A DNA stretch of 64,000 nucleotides, taken from the NCBI GenBank assembly GCA_947476465.1, contig CANJQN010000010.1, positions 49,538 to 113,537 on the forward strand, given 5' to 3'. The first letter of the stretch is position 1, and every line of letters starts with the position of its first letter. The stretch is from Comamonadaceae bacterium. Lineage in GTDB: Bacteria > Pseudomonadota > Gammaproteobacteria > Burkholderiales > Burkholderiaceae_C. The translations under genes and the position numbers were made by a program. Below are positions 34,747 through 44,284 of the stretch, one piece after another. The notes under the pieces are model-generated. The model did not search any database. It was not told where the DNA came from and saw only the letters and a list, made by a program, of their open reading frames with translations.

Positions 34747-36030
34747 ATGTTTGACAAGCTCAGGAAGGACCGCCCGCTCGATCTCGCGCGGCAGACCGTC
34801 AGGCGATTGCTCAGCGCCCGCGGCGAGGGCAATGCACAGGGCATGGCCGGCAAGCTGATCGAACACTACGAAAAGCTCGATGGGGCGCAAAAGACCGCCT
34901 TCTTCGAGTTTCTGGCCAGCGAGTTCAACCCGGATCCGGTGGCGGTGAAGACCGCATCGGATGCCTACGTTGCCGATCCGTGCGCGGACAACCTGATCCG
35001 CCTGTGCAAGGTCGTCGAGCCGGAGCGCCAGGAGCTGCTGCGCCGCATCAACCGCGCGCCCCAGGGCACCGCCGCCATCATCAAGATGCGCGAGACCCTG
35101 CTGACGCAATTGCGGGCCAACCCGTCGTTCAAGGCCATTGATGCCGACATGCATCACCTTCTGGGCTCGTGGTTCAACCCGGGCTTTCTGGAGCTGCATC
35201 AGATCACTTGGGAATCTCCAGCGCAGTTGCTCGAAAAGATCATTCACCATGAATCGGTTCATGCGATCGATGGCTGGGACGATCTGCGCCGCCGGCTGCA
35301 GCCTGACCGGCGGTGCTATGCGTTCTTCCACGATCAACTGCCGGGCGAGCCGCTGATCTTTGTCGAAGTGGCCCTGGTGCCGGGCATTGCCAAGGATGTG
35401 GGCACCCTGATCGACAAGAAGACCGAGGTGGGGCTTGCCAAGACTTTCCACGCCGCCATCTTCTACTCCATCAGCAACTGCCAGCCCGGGCTGCGCGGTG
35501 TGTCGCTGGGCAACTTCCTGATCAAGCGGGTGGCGCAAAAGCTGATGCAGGATATTCCCTCGCTCAAGGTCTATTCCACCTTGTCACCCATTCCGGGCTT
35601 TGCCCGCTGGCTCGACCAGGGCGCGCCCCTGCCAGATATCGCCATGACCTCGGGCAAGACCCGCAAGTGGTCTGATGCCAAGCAGGTGTTGGGCCTGGCC
35701 GAAAAGACCTGGAGCGAGCGCGTGAAGGCGGGCTGGCACCCAAACCAATGCACAAGCACCGAGAAGAGCGCACTGATGCGCCTGTGCGCGCTCTACCTGA
35801 TGCACCACACGGTGACGCCCGCGGGCGACCCGGTGGCCAACTTCCACCTTTCCAACGGGGCAACCTTGCACCAGATCAACTGGGGCGCTGATCTCTCGAA
35901 GAAGGGCATTGCGCAATCAGCGGGGCTGATGGTCAATTACCTTTACGAGCTGGAAAAGGTGGAGGAGCAGCATGAGGCGTTCATACACAAGACGGTCACC
36001 TCCTCGCGAGGGGTCGAGCGCTTGATCTGA
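34747..36030 (+). CDS. Malonyl-CoA decarboxylase
   Basis: 427 residues of the MCD/MatA family: an N-terminal helical domain (to about residue 150) and a C-terminal acetyltransferase-like catalytic domain with HESVHAIDGWDDLRRRL, FYSISNCQPGLRGVSLGNFLIK and STLSPIPGFARWL (Ser/His catalytic region). It turns malonyl-CoA into acetyl-CoA and CO2. With the Bug receptor it suggests malonate use; no malonyl-CoA synthetase is adjacent. Its last 54 nt are repeated, diverged, 5.2 kb downstream. Confidence 0.93.
   Translation: MFDKLRKDRPLDLARQTVRRLLSARGEGNAQGMAGKLIEHYEKLDGAQKTAFFEFLASEFNPDPVAVKTASDAYVADPCADNLIRLCKVVEPERQELLRRINRAPQGTAAIIKMRETLLTQLRANPSFKAIDADMHHLLGSWFNPGFLELHQITWESPAQLLEKIIHHESVHAIDGWDDLRRRLQPDRRCYAFFHDQLPGEPLIFVEVALVPGIAKDVGTLIDKKTEVGLAKTFHAAIFYSISNCQPGLRGVSLGNFLIKRVAQKLMQDIPSLKVYSTLSPIPGFARWLDQGAPLPDIAMTSGKTRKWSDAKQVLGLAEKTWSERVKAGWHPNQCTSTEKSALMRLCALYLMHHTVTPAGDPVANFHLSNGATLHQINWGADLSKKGIAQSAGLMVNYLYELEKVEEQHEAFIHKTVTSSRGVERLI
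35977..36030 (+). repeat. 54-bp direct repeat, left copy (decarboxylase 3' end)
   Basis: From GCGTTCATACA to CTTGATCTGA, the last 17 codons and stop of the malonyl-CoA decarboxylase gene. It matches 41177-41230 at 47 of 54 positions with no gap and the same orientation, exactly 5200 bp apart. Similarity ends at the stop codon. Confidence 0.85.
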
Positions 36031-36088
36031 TCGACCACCAGGTCGAGATCGGAAGCTGAACCCCCGCGCTGGCCAAGCTCTCAAATCG

Positions 36089-37990
36089 TCACGTGCCGAT
36101 CACACCACCGTCGAGCTTGTGGATCACCACGGTTGCCGAGCGAGGGCGGCCTGCTGCCTGGAAATCCGGCCAGTTGGAAACGCGCCGCGGCTGGGCCGGG
36201 TCACTGCGTTCGGACGGGCTCTCGCCCGGGTGCTGGATGTTGATGAACATCGTGCGGCCGTCGGGTGTCGACGTAGCGCCAGTCACCTCGCAACCGGCTG
36301 GGCCGGTGAGGAACCGACGGATCTCTCCCGTGCGCGGGTCGGCCGCCAGCATGGCGTTGTTGCCTAGCATGGCCAGATCGTCCTTGCCCATCGCGCTGGT
36401 CGACATGTCGGTCTGGATCCAGAGCACGCCGCGCGCGTCGATCCACATCCCATCAGGGCAGGCGAATGCGTCACCCTTCACGTTGCCCTTGGCCTCCGCG
36501 CGGCTGTTGGACGGATCGCCGGCGAGAACGAAGTGGTTCCAGGAAAAACGTGCTCCGTCGAAGTCGCCTGCTTCCTTCCACCGGATGATGTGGCCCATGG
36601 TGTTGTTGGCGCGCGGGTTCATGGCGTCGATGCCGGGCTGGTTGGCGGCGCCGCGGGTCGCGTTGTTGGTGAGCGTGCAATAGACCCAACCTTCTTGGTC
36701 GACCTCGATCCATTCCGGGCGATCCATCTTGGTCGCGCCCAGCAGGTCGCTGGCCTGCCGCGACTTCACCAGCACGTCGCCCTGATCGGCGAAGCCGTTG
36801 GCAGCTGTCAGTGCCCCGGCGCCATGGGTCAACGCAAGCCATTGGCCCGTGCCGTCCCCGTTGAAGCGTGCCACGAACAGCGTTCCGTGGTCGAGCAGTT
36901 CGGCGTTCGCACCCGCGCCGCCCGGCTTCATGGCGTCCCGGCTCACGAACTTGTAGATGTATTCAAAGCGGGCATCCTCGCCTGAATAGACGACGGCCCG
37001 GCGGTCGCGGGTGAGCGCGACTGTGGCGCCCTCATGTGCCCCGCGGCCCATTGCGGTCCGTTTGACGGGCGTCGAGCTCGGATTCGACGGGTCGATCTCG
37101 ACGATCCAGCCGAACCGGTTAGGCTCATTAGGATGCTTTGTGACGTCGAAGCGCTCGTCATGCTCCTGCCAACGGTAACCGAATCCGCCCTTGCGCAGGC
37201 CCCACCGGCGTTCATGCGCGTTTGGCGCGTCGGGCCCGTTGAAGTAGCCGGCGAAGTTTTCCTCGCAGGTCAGATAGGTGCCCCACGGCGTGCGGCCGGC
37301 GCCACAGTTGTTGAGCGTGCCGAGCGGGCGCTGGCCCGCAGGGTCGGCGGCGGTGCGCAGCATTGCGTGGCCGGCTGCCGGACCGGAAAACCTCATGGGG
37401 GTGCGCGCGGTGATGCGCCGGGCCCAGGGCGAAGGGCGCACGATGTCCCAACGGCCCGCAGTCGGCGCGACCTCGATGACGGACACTCCTTGCGCGGCTT
37501 GGGCCTTGCGAACCTTCTCAGCGGTCCAGGTCGCCATACCGTCTCGATGCAACAGCCCATCGTCCGTGTATTCGTGATTCACGACCAACAGCCCGCCGTC
37601 GCGGCCGGCCTGCGCGAAGAAGTGCATGCCGTCGTGGTGCATTCCCATCTGGGCTTCTTGCTCGGCGGCCGTGTTCGTGGCATCGAACTTGAAAGCCGGA
37701 CTCTCGCCCGACAGGCCAACGGGCTCGCCCCAGGCGGCAATCACGTAGGCGACGTAGCCCTCGGGCACGACGATCCGGTCGGCCGTGGAGACGGGCACGC
37801 TCTTGAACCCCAGGCGGGTTGACGCCGCCGGGCCCCCCGTGGCGCAGCCGGCCAGTGGCGCGAGCACGCCGGTGACCGCGGCGCCAAGGCCGCCGCGCAG
37901 CACAGTCCGGCGTGAAAGCGCAGAGACCTCATGGATGGAAGGGTTCGAGGACGCGTTGCTATCCTCCATGTCGGCGAAAATCTTGGCCAT
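36089..37990 (-). CDS. PhoX-like alkaline phosphatase (DUF839)
   Basis: About 633 residues from ATG 37990. Twin-arginine signal SRRTVLRGGLG followed by a hydrophobic segment and a lipobox-like LAGCATG, so exported folded and possibly lipid-anchored. The rest follows the PhoX/DUF839 family, including NNCGAGRTPWGTYLTCEENFAGYF, the calcium/iron cofactor region, and GDAFACPDGMWID. PhoX enzymes release phosphate from many phosphomonoesters in the periplasm. I rejected the longer frame from 38038 because that start lies inside the Pho-box-like site. Likely induced by phosphate starvation. Confidence 0.88.
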   Translation of the reverse strand: MAKIFADMEDSNASSNPSIHEVSALSRRTVLRGGLGAAVTGVLAPLAGCATGGPAASTRLGFKSVPVSTADRIVVPEGYVAYVIAAWGEPVGLSGESPAFKFDATNTAAEQEAQMGMHHDGMHFFAQAGRDGGLLVVNHEYTDDGLLHRDGMATWTAEKVRKAQAAQGVSVIEVAPTAGRWDIVRPSPWARRITARTPMRFSGPAAGHAMLRTAADPAGQRPLGTLNNCGAGRTPWGTYLTCEENFAGYFNGPDAPNAHERRWGLRKGGFGYRWQEHDERFDVTKHPNEPNRFGWIVEIDPSNPSSTPVKRTAMGRGAHEGATVALTRDRRAVVYSGEDARFEYIYKFVSRDAMKPGGAGANAELLDHGTLFVARFNGDGTGQWLALTHGAGALTAANGFADQGDVLVKSRQASDLLGATKMDRPEWIEVDQEGWVYCTLTNNATRGAANQPGIDAMNPRANNTMGHIIRWKEAGDFDGARFSWNHFVLAGDPSNSRAEAKGNVKGDAFACPDGMWIDARGVLWIQTDMSTSAMGKDDLAMLGNNAMLAADPRTGEIRRFLTGPAGCEVTGATSTPDGRTMFINIQHPGESPSERSDPAQPRRVSNWPDFQAAGRPRSATVVIHKLDGGVIGT

Positions 37991-38036
37991 GGGAAGTGTG
38001 GATCGCTGAAGTGAGCAGTCATTGTTTCGCCCGTTC

Positions 38037-38054
38037 ATGACAGTTCCGCGACAG
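38037..38054 (-). promoter_or_regulatory. Pho-box-like site
   Basis: On the minus strand CTGTCGC GGAA CTGTCAT: two 7-bp direct repeats with 4-bp spacing, matching 12 of 14 repeat positions of the PhoB consensus (CTGTCAT-4 nt-CTGTCAT). It ends 46 nt upstream of the proposed PhoX start, a normal place for PhoB to replace a -35 element. Confidence 0.65.
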
Positions 38055-38234
38055 CTGGAGCGTGTTGTCCCGCTTGAGATCGCGAAAGATTCGCAGGCGC
38101 TGCCCAGTCACGTGATGGTCATTGCCTCGACCTAAATTAGCCCTTGCTGTGTCCAGGAGCCTGTGCCATTTGGCGGCGCCACCGTGCGCAAGGCGCGTGT
38201 GCCAGTCACTCAACACTTCGTGGAGACCGTCAGC

Positions 38235-39344
38235 ATGTCCTTTCCCAGCCCCGATCCGACCTTGAGAGCACGCAGCTGGATCCGTTCGGCCCTGACGCAG
38301 CTGGTTCTGGCTGCCGCCGTCGCCGGCTGCGCATTGCCAGTCCAGCGCGAAGACGACGACATCAACGCGCCGTACGCCGTGGGCTTGTGGGGGGACCTGC
38401 CGTACTCCCCTGCGCAGGCAGCTGTGGGCGTGCCGCACCTGGTTCAGGACATGAATGCACAGCGCCTGCGGTTCAGCGTCCATAACGGCGACCTGAAAGC
38501 CGGCTCCGGCAGCCCCTGCGACAACAACCTGTATGCGCAGTCGCTGGCCATGTTCAATTCGCTCACTGCACCTGCGATGTTCACGCCCGGCGACAACGAC
38601 TGGACAGACTGCGATCGTCCGTCAAACGGGGGCTTCAGCTCGCGAGAGCGGCTCGACCACGAGAGGGCCGTCTTCTTCTCGACGCCCTACTCGATGGGGC
38701 AGCGGCGCCTTGTGCAGGAGGTGCAGCAGGGGTTGCGGTGTCTTGGCGTGTCCGGGTTCGTTGCGTGCGTGGAGAACCGGCGATGGACCGTGGGACGCGT
38801 GACCTACGTCACCCTCAACATTGCGGGGTCGTGCAACAACCTGTGCGACACCGCGCCAGATCCGACGGAGTTTGTGGCGCGCAATGCGGCCAACATCCGC
38901 TGGCTGCAGGAGTCCTTCGGCCATGCGCGCGAGCGCGATTCTGTGGCAGTGATGCTGATCTCTCACGCGAACCCCGGCTGGGATCTTTCCGACCCGACCC
39001 GGGCGCCTCTGCGCAACGCGCAGACGCTGGTGCAAACCGATGGGCAGCCTGATGGTTTTGTCGAGTTCTTGGCCGCCTTGCGAAACGAAGTGATTGCGTT
39101 CCGCCGGCCCGTAGCCTATGTGCATGGTGACTCGCACTACTTTCGCGTCGACAAGCCATTCCTGGATGCCACCGGGCGGCGTCTGGAAAACTTCTCCCGG
39201 ATCGAGACGTTCGGGAACAATGCAGCATTCGGCTCCAACGATGTGCACTGGGTCAAGGCCAAGGTGGACCCTCTCAGCCGTCAGGTGTTCTCCTACGAAA
39301 CGATGGTCGTTCCGCGTAACCGGGTTGCCGTGCCTGCGCCGTGA
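38235..39344 (+). CDS. Exported metallophosphoesterase-like protein
   Basis: 369 residues from ATG 38235 (GGAG upstream). N-terminal hydrophobic segment ending in AAAVAGCALP, a lipobox-like site. Calcineurin-type metal motifs in order: GLWGDLPY, HNGDLKAGSG, TPGDNDWTDC (GDND), ISHANPGW and HGDSHYFRV. It probably hydrolyses a phosphoester in the periplasm or on the membrane. Divergent from the PhoX-like gene over a 244-nt gap that holds the Pho-box-like site and presumably both promoters. Confidence 0.82.
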   Translation: MSFPSPDPTLRARSWIRSALTQLVLAAAVAGCALPVQREDDDINAPYAVGLWGDLPYSPAQAAVGVPHLVQDMNAQRLRFSVHNGDLKAGSGSPCDNNLYAQSLAMFNSLTAPAMFTPGDNDWTDCDRPSNGGFSSRERLDHERAVFFSTPYSMGQRRLVQEVQQGLRCLGVSGFVACVENRRWTVGRVTYVTLNIAGSCNNLCDTAPDPTEFVARNAANIRWLQESFGHARERDSVAVMLISHANPGWDLSDPTRAPLRNAQTLVQTDGQPDGFVEFLAALRNEVIAFRRPVAYVHGDSHYFRVDKPFLDATGRRLENFSRIETFGNNAAFGSNDVHWVKAKVDPLSRQVFSYETMVVPRNRVAVPAP

Positions 39345-39482
39345 AGGCTCCCCGCGGCGGCCCGGAATGACTGCGGGCAAGGCTCGCGCTGACACCTTGC
39401 GCGGACCTGTCCGACAGATAGTTGCCGCCGGCGAGCCAAACTCGCGACATTCAGCAGGATCATCGATGCGAAGGGGCAGCGC

Positions 39483-41048
39483 ATGAAGGCCAGGCACAGG
39501 AGCCGCCAGCACTCGCGGGCGCACGGCAAGCACCGCCAGGTCGTACAGCGGTCGATTCCAGCGGGCGCAGCGGAGCTTGAAATCAAGTTCGAGGTGCCCG
39601 AAGGCGCATGGGAGGCGCTGGCGCGTGAAATGTCAGGCTTCGATACCCATGCCGTGGCCCTTCACGCCACGTATGCCGATACCCCGGGCCGCGACCTTGC
39701 GCGAGCCGGTCTCGGGCTGCGCGTTCGCTTCGAGGGGGATCGGTGGGTACAGACGCTCAAGGCGCCTGGCGCGCATGCATTGGAGCGTCTGGAAGATGAG
39801 GTCGCGCTCGGTCCCGCGCACGACGATCAGCCCCGGCCTTCGCCTGACCTGAAGCGCCACCCGTCGGTGGCTGTCCAGCAGGTGATGCGAGCGGCCCTCG
39901 GGCTCGGATCGGGCGAGCCCTTGCCGGCGGTGGCGCCCGTGTTTGAAGTGAAGGTTCAACGGCGTGTGCGCCGCATCGCGCACGGCGCCTCTGTCATCGA
40001 GCTGGCGCTCGACGACGGCCAGCTGCTGGCCAGCGGATGCGAACGCCCCATTCGGGAGCTCGAGCTGGAACTCATCGAGGGAAACACCCGCGACCTGGTT
40101 GCCTTGGCGCGGCGTTGGCGGGAACGCTGGGGTCTGTGGGTCCGAACGACGAGCAAGACCGTGCGTGGCAACAGCCTGGCCTCGGGTGAGCTCGCCGGTC
40201 CACCTGTTGCGGCCGCCGTGCCACGCGTCACGCGCAAGCAGGACATGGGCGCGTTCACGGGGGCCGTGCTGCAGGCATGCCTGGACCAGGTCATGGGCAA
40301 TGCCAGCGAGGTTGCGGCCGGCAGCGCAGCGGACGACCACATCCACCAATTGCGGGTCGGGCTGCGCCGACTGCGCACCGCGCTGCGCGAGCTGCCTGCG
40401 CTGGCCCGCGAACGCGAACGCTTCGAGCCTGTGCTCATGGGTGTGTTCCGGGGACTTGGGGAGCGCCGGGACCGGACGCATGTGCTGCGCCGGATTCAGC
40501 CTCTTGTGGAGGCTGCGGGAGGAATGCCGCTTCGTGTTCCGCCCGACTTCGACAAAGGCGTCGATCCGGTGGATCTGGTCAGGCGCGGCGATTTCCAGGA
40601 TGCGATGCTGGGCCTGCTCGAGCGCGCGCAGGAGGTGCGAACCGATCCCAGGCAACCCGTGCGGCGGACGGTGCGCGCGCACCTTCAGAAGCTTCACGAA
40701 CAGGTCACGCGGGAAGGTCGTCACTTCACGCGTCTGTCCGAGGAGCGCCAGCATCGGGTGCGCAAGCGGCTCAAGCGCTTGCGCTACCTGAGCGAATTCG
40801 TGGCGCCGCTGTACTGCGCCAAGTCGGTGCGGCAATACCTTGCGGGCGTGAAGCCCGCACAGGAGGCGCTGGGCGACTACAACGACGAGGTCATGGCGCA
40901 GTCGCTGTACGAGGAGCTGGTCGGCAGCGACCCTGGAGCGCAGTTTGGCGTCGAGTGGCTGCGGTCCCGCAGGGGCGACCAGGCAAAGGCCTGTCGCGCG
41001 ACCTTGCGGGAGCTGAAGTCGCATCGTCCTTTCTGGGTCAAGCGCTGA
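39483..41048 (+). CDS. CYTH-CHAD protein (triphosphatase / polyphosphate-binding)
   Basis: 521 residues. N-terminal CYTH domain beginning ELEIKFEVP (the ExExK motif, residues ~31-37) with alternating charged strands such as LGLRVRFEGDRWVQTLK; C-terminal CHAD domain from about residue 255 with HIHQLRVGLRRLRTALREL and RVRKRLKRLRYLSEF. CYTH enzymes such as YgiF hydrolyse inorganic triphosphate; CHAD helices rich in His and Arg bind polyphosphate. First 25 residues are very basic. Fits a phosphate-storage role with the two phosphatases beside it. Confidence 0.92.
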   Translation: MKARHRSRQHSRAHGKHRQVVQRSIPAGAAELEIKFEVPEGAWEALAREMSGFDTHAVALHATYADTPGRDLARAGLGLRVRFEGDRWVQTLKAPGAHALERLEDEVALGPAHDDQPRPSPDLKRHPSVAVQQVMRAALGLGSGEPLPAVAPVFEVKVQRRVRRIAHGASVIELALDDGQLLASGCERPIRELELELIEGNTRDLVALARRWRERWGLWVRTTSKTVRGNSLASGELAGPPVAAAVPRVTRKQDMGAFTGAVLQACLDQVMGNASEVAAGSAADDHIHQLRVGLRRLRTALRELPALARERERFEPVLMGVFRGLGERRDRTHVLRRIQPLVEAAGGMPLRVPPDFDKGVDPVDLVRRGDFQDAMLGLLERAQEVRTDPRQPVRRTVRAHLQKLHEQVTREGRHFTRLSEERQHRVRKRLKRLRYLSEFVAPLYCAKSVRQYLAGVKPAQEALGDYNDEVMAQSLYEELVGSDPGAQFGVEWLRSRRGDQAKACRATLRELKSHRPFWVKR

Positions 41049-41176
41049 TCCAGCCGATCGGGCGACTTGAGAGAACGCCAGGCCGCCCGACCGACACCCT
41101 TTGCAAGACACCGCCTACGCCGCACGTTGGCGGGCGTGGCGCAATGCGTTGTCCCGGTCACTCACAAGGCGCTCGC

Positions 41177-41230
41177 GCGTTCATACAGAGGACGGTCACT
41201 TGATCGCGCGGGGTGGAGCGCTTGATCTGA
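41177..41230 (+). pseudogene. Relic of a malonyl-CoA decarboxylase 3' end (right copy of 54-bp repeat)
   Basis: Translates as RAFIQRTVT-stop-SRGVERLI-stop, against AFIHKTVTSSRGVERLI at the end of the intact decarboxylase. The internal stop and isolation (128 nt after the CYTH-CHAD gene) mark it as non-functional. The XRE pseudogene's stop lies inside it on the other strand. Confidence 0.75.
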
Positions 41231-41523
41231 CCAACAGGGCGGCGCCTTCCTGGTCAAGGGCGGTGTCGGCCACCATGTCGAGCTCGCGGTCCAGCCCCAT
41301 GACCCCCAGAACCCGGGCATAGGCGCCGATGGCGGCGTGGGCGCTTCCGCGCTCGATTGCCTCGATGGTCGCTCGAGACAGGCCGCAACGTTCAGCCAGA
41401 TCGACCTGGCGCAGCTTGCGGTGCAATCGGGCATCGCGGATTGCGGATGGCGCGGTCCGCCGGGCGCGAGCCGACCTCGGGGGGAAGGGGGCCGGAAATC
41501 GAGCGTTCCATGGACTGCATCAT
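41196..41523 (-). pseudogene. XRE-family (HipB-like) regulator broken by a 7-bp duplication
   Basis: One minus-strand frame starts at ATG 41523 (MMQSMERSISGPLPPEVGS) and another carries the helix-turn-helix (DARLHRKLRQVDLAERCGLS, then RATIEAIERG). They meet at a near-tandem 7-bp duplication GCGGATT GCGGATG (41436-41449). Removing either copy joins them into one 105-residue XRE protein with ADRAIRDARLHRKL at the junction. In the present state the helix-turn-helix frame has only a TTG (41426) inside its first helix. No HipA-type toxin gene is adjacent. Confidence 0.75.
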
Positions 41524-41610
41524 GGCGATTAATGCATGACATGAAAAGCACAATGTCTCGACCATCACCGCCAGCGAACACCTGGGGCCGAGGCCCGTCG
41601 GGCCGAAACC

Positions 41611-42816
<1,206 letters not shown>

Positions 42817-42840
42817 GGGGTCTCCAGTGGATAAGAGTGT

Positions 42841-43482
42841 TCAGGAAGCGATCGGCAGGCCAACGAGGCGTTCGAGTTCGGCGTGGGCCAGGCCCTCCAC
42901 CGTGTCGATGAGGCGCAAGCCTTTCGGCGTGCATTCCAGCGTGGCCAGGTCGGTGTAGATGCGCTTGACGCAGGCGATGCCGGTGAGCGGGTAGCTGCAC
43001 TGGGCGACCACCTTGCTCTGGCCCTGCTTGGTGAGCAGGTCCATCATCACCCAGGTCTGCTTGGCGCCGATGGCCAGATCCATCGCGCCGCCGACGGCGG
43101 GAATCGCGCCGGGTTCGCCGGTGCTCCAGTTGGCCAGGTCACCTGTGGCGGACACCTGAAACGCGCCCAGCACGCAGATGTCCAGGTGGCCGCCGCGCAT
43201 CATCGCGAACGAATCGGCATGGTGGAAGAAACTGCCGCCCGGCAAGAGGGTGACCGGCTGCTTGCCCGCGTTGGTCAGGTCGTAGTCTTCATCGCCCTCG
43301 GCCGGTGCCGGGCCCATGCCCAGGATGCCGTTCTCGCTTTGCAGCACCACCTCCGTGCCGGCAGGAATGTGGTTCGCCACCAGTGTGGGCATGCCGATGC
43401 CCAGGTTGACGTAGGCGCCGTCGTGGATGTCCTGCGCCACACGGGCGGCGAGCTGGTCCTTGGTGCGTCGTGGGTAGCTCAT
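42841..43482 (-). CDS. pcaJ: 3-oxoadipate CoA-transferase subunit B
   Basis: 213 residues from ATG 43482. Family I CoA-transferase beta subunit: GIGMPTLVANHIP, then SENGILGMGP whose Glu forms the enzyme-CoA thioester, and GGAMDLAIGAKQ. With PcaI it transfers CoA from succinyl-CoA to 3-oxoadipate. Its start is one nucleotide after the pcaI stop, so the pair is translated together. Confidence 0.92.
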   Translation of the reverse strand: MSYPRRTKDQLAARVAQDIHDGAYVNLGIGMPTLVANHIPAGTEVVLQSENGILGMGPAPAEGDEDYDLTNAGKQPVTLLPGGSFFHHADSFAMMRGGHLDICVLGAFQVSATGDLANWSTGEPGAIPAVGGAMDLAIGAKQTWVMMDLLTKQGQSKVVAQCSYPLTGIACVKRIYTDLATLECTPKGLRLIDTVEGLAHAELERLVGLPIAS

Positions 43483-43483
43483 G

Positions 43484-44185
43484 TCACGCTGCCTTCTTGA
43501 AGCCGCCGGCCTGCGTCGCGACACGGGGCACGCGCACGATCCTGCTGACGTAGATGCCGGGGGTGACGATGGCTTCCGGGTCGAGCTCGCCCAGCTCGCG
43601 GATCTCATACACGCTGGCCACTGTGAGCTTGGCCGCCGCAGCCATCACGGGACCGAAGTTGCGCGCCGACTTGCGATAGACCAGGTTGCCCCAGCGGTCG
43701 CCGGCCTCGGCCTTGATCAAGGCCACGTCGCCGTAGATCGGATGCTCCAGCACGTAATGGCGGCCGTTGATCTCCCGCGTCTCCTTGCCCTTGGCCAGCT
43801 CGGTGCCGTAGCCGGTGGGGCAGAAGAAGGCGCCGATGCCCGCGCCGGCAGCGCGGATGCGCTCGGCCAGGTTCCCCTGGGGCACAAGTTCCAGTTCGAG
43901 CTTTCCGCTGCAGTACAGGCCGTCGAACACCCAGCTGTCCACCTGTCGCGGAAAGCTGCAGATGATCTTGCGCACCCGCCCGGTCTTTAGCAGGGCCGCC
44001 ACGCCGTGGTCGGCGTTGCCGGCGTTGTTGTTCACCACGGTGAGCTCGCGCGCGCCGTGCTCGATGAGGCCGTCGATGAGCTCGCCCGGGATGCCCGCCG
44101 TGCCGAAGCCGCCGATCAGGACGGTGGCGCCGTCCTTCACGCCGGCCAGTGCCTGGGCGACGGTGGGCGCGATTTTGTCGATCAT
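43484..44185 (-). CDS. pcaI: 3-oxoadipate CoA-transferase subunit A
   Basis: 233 residues from ATG 44185 (AAAGGAA upstream). Alpha-subunit signatures GGFGTAGIPGELIDGL and the NNNAGN stretch that contacts CoA. First gene of the pcaI-pcaJ-pcaF operon, divergent from the IclR-type regulator with a shared 99-nt control region. Confidence 0.92.
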   Translation of the reverse strand: MIDKIAPTVAQALAGVKDGATVLIGGFGTAGIPGELIDGLIEHGARELTVVNNNAGNADHGVAALLKTGRVRKIICSFPRQVDSWVFDGLYCSGKLELELVPQGNLAERIRAAGAGIGAFFCPTGYGTELAKGKETREINGRHYVLEHPIYGDVALIKAEAGDRWGNLVYRKSARNFGPVMAAAAKLTVASVYEIRELGELDPEAIVTPGIYVSRIVRVPRVATQAGGFKKAA

Positions 44186-44232
44186 GCTGATTCCTTTGGG
44201 AGAGACCGTCTGGAACATTGCCCGAAATGAAT

Positions 44233-44258
44233 GTTCGTAATACGAACAAATGTTCGTA
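44233..44258. promoter_or_regulatory. PcaR/PcaU-type operator: palindrome plus a third half-site
   Basis: GTTCGTAATACGAAC is a perfect inverted repeat (6-bp arms, 3-bp centre), followed 4 bp later by a further TGTTCGTA half-site in direct orientation. Three half-sites, two palindromic and one direct, is the arrangement described for PcaU and PobR of Acinetobacter. It lies between pcaI and pcaR. Confidence 0.8.
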
Positions 44259-44284
44259 TAATGAATTGTACAAGCTTGCAATCC

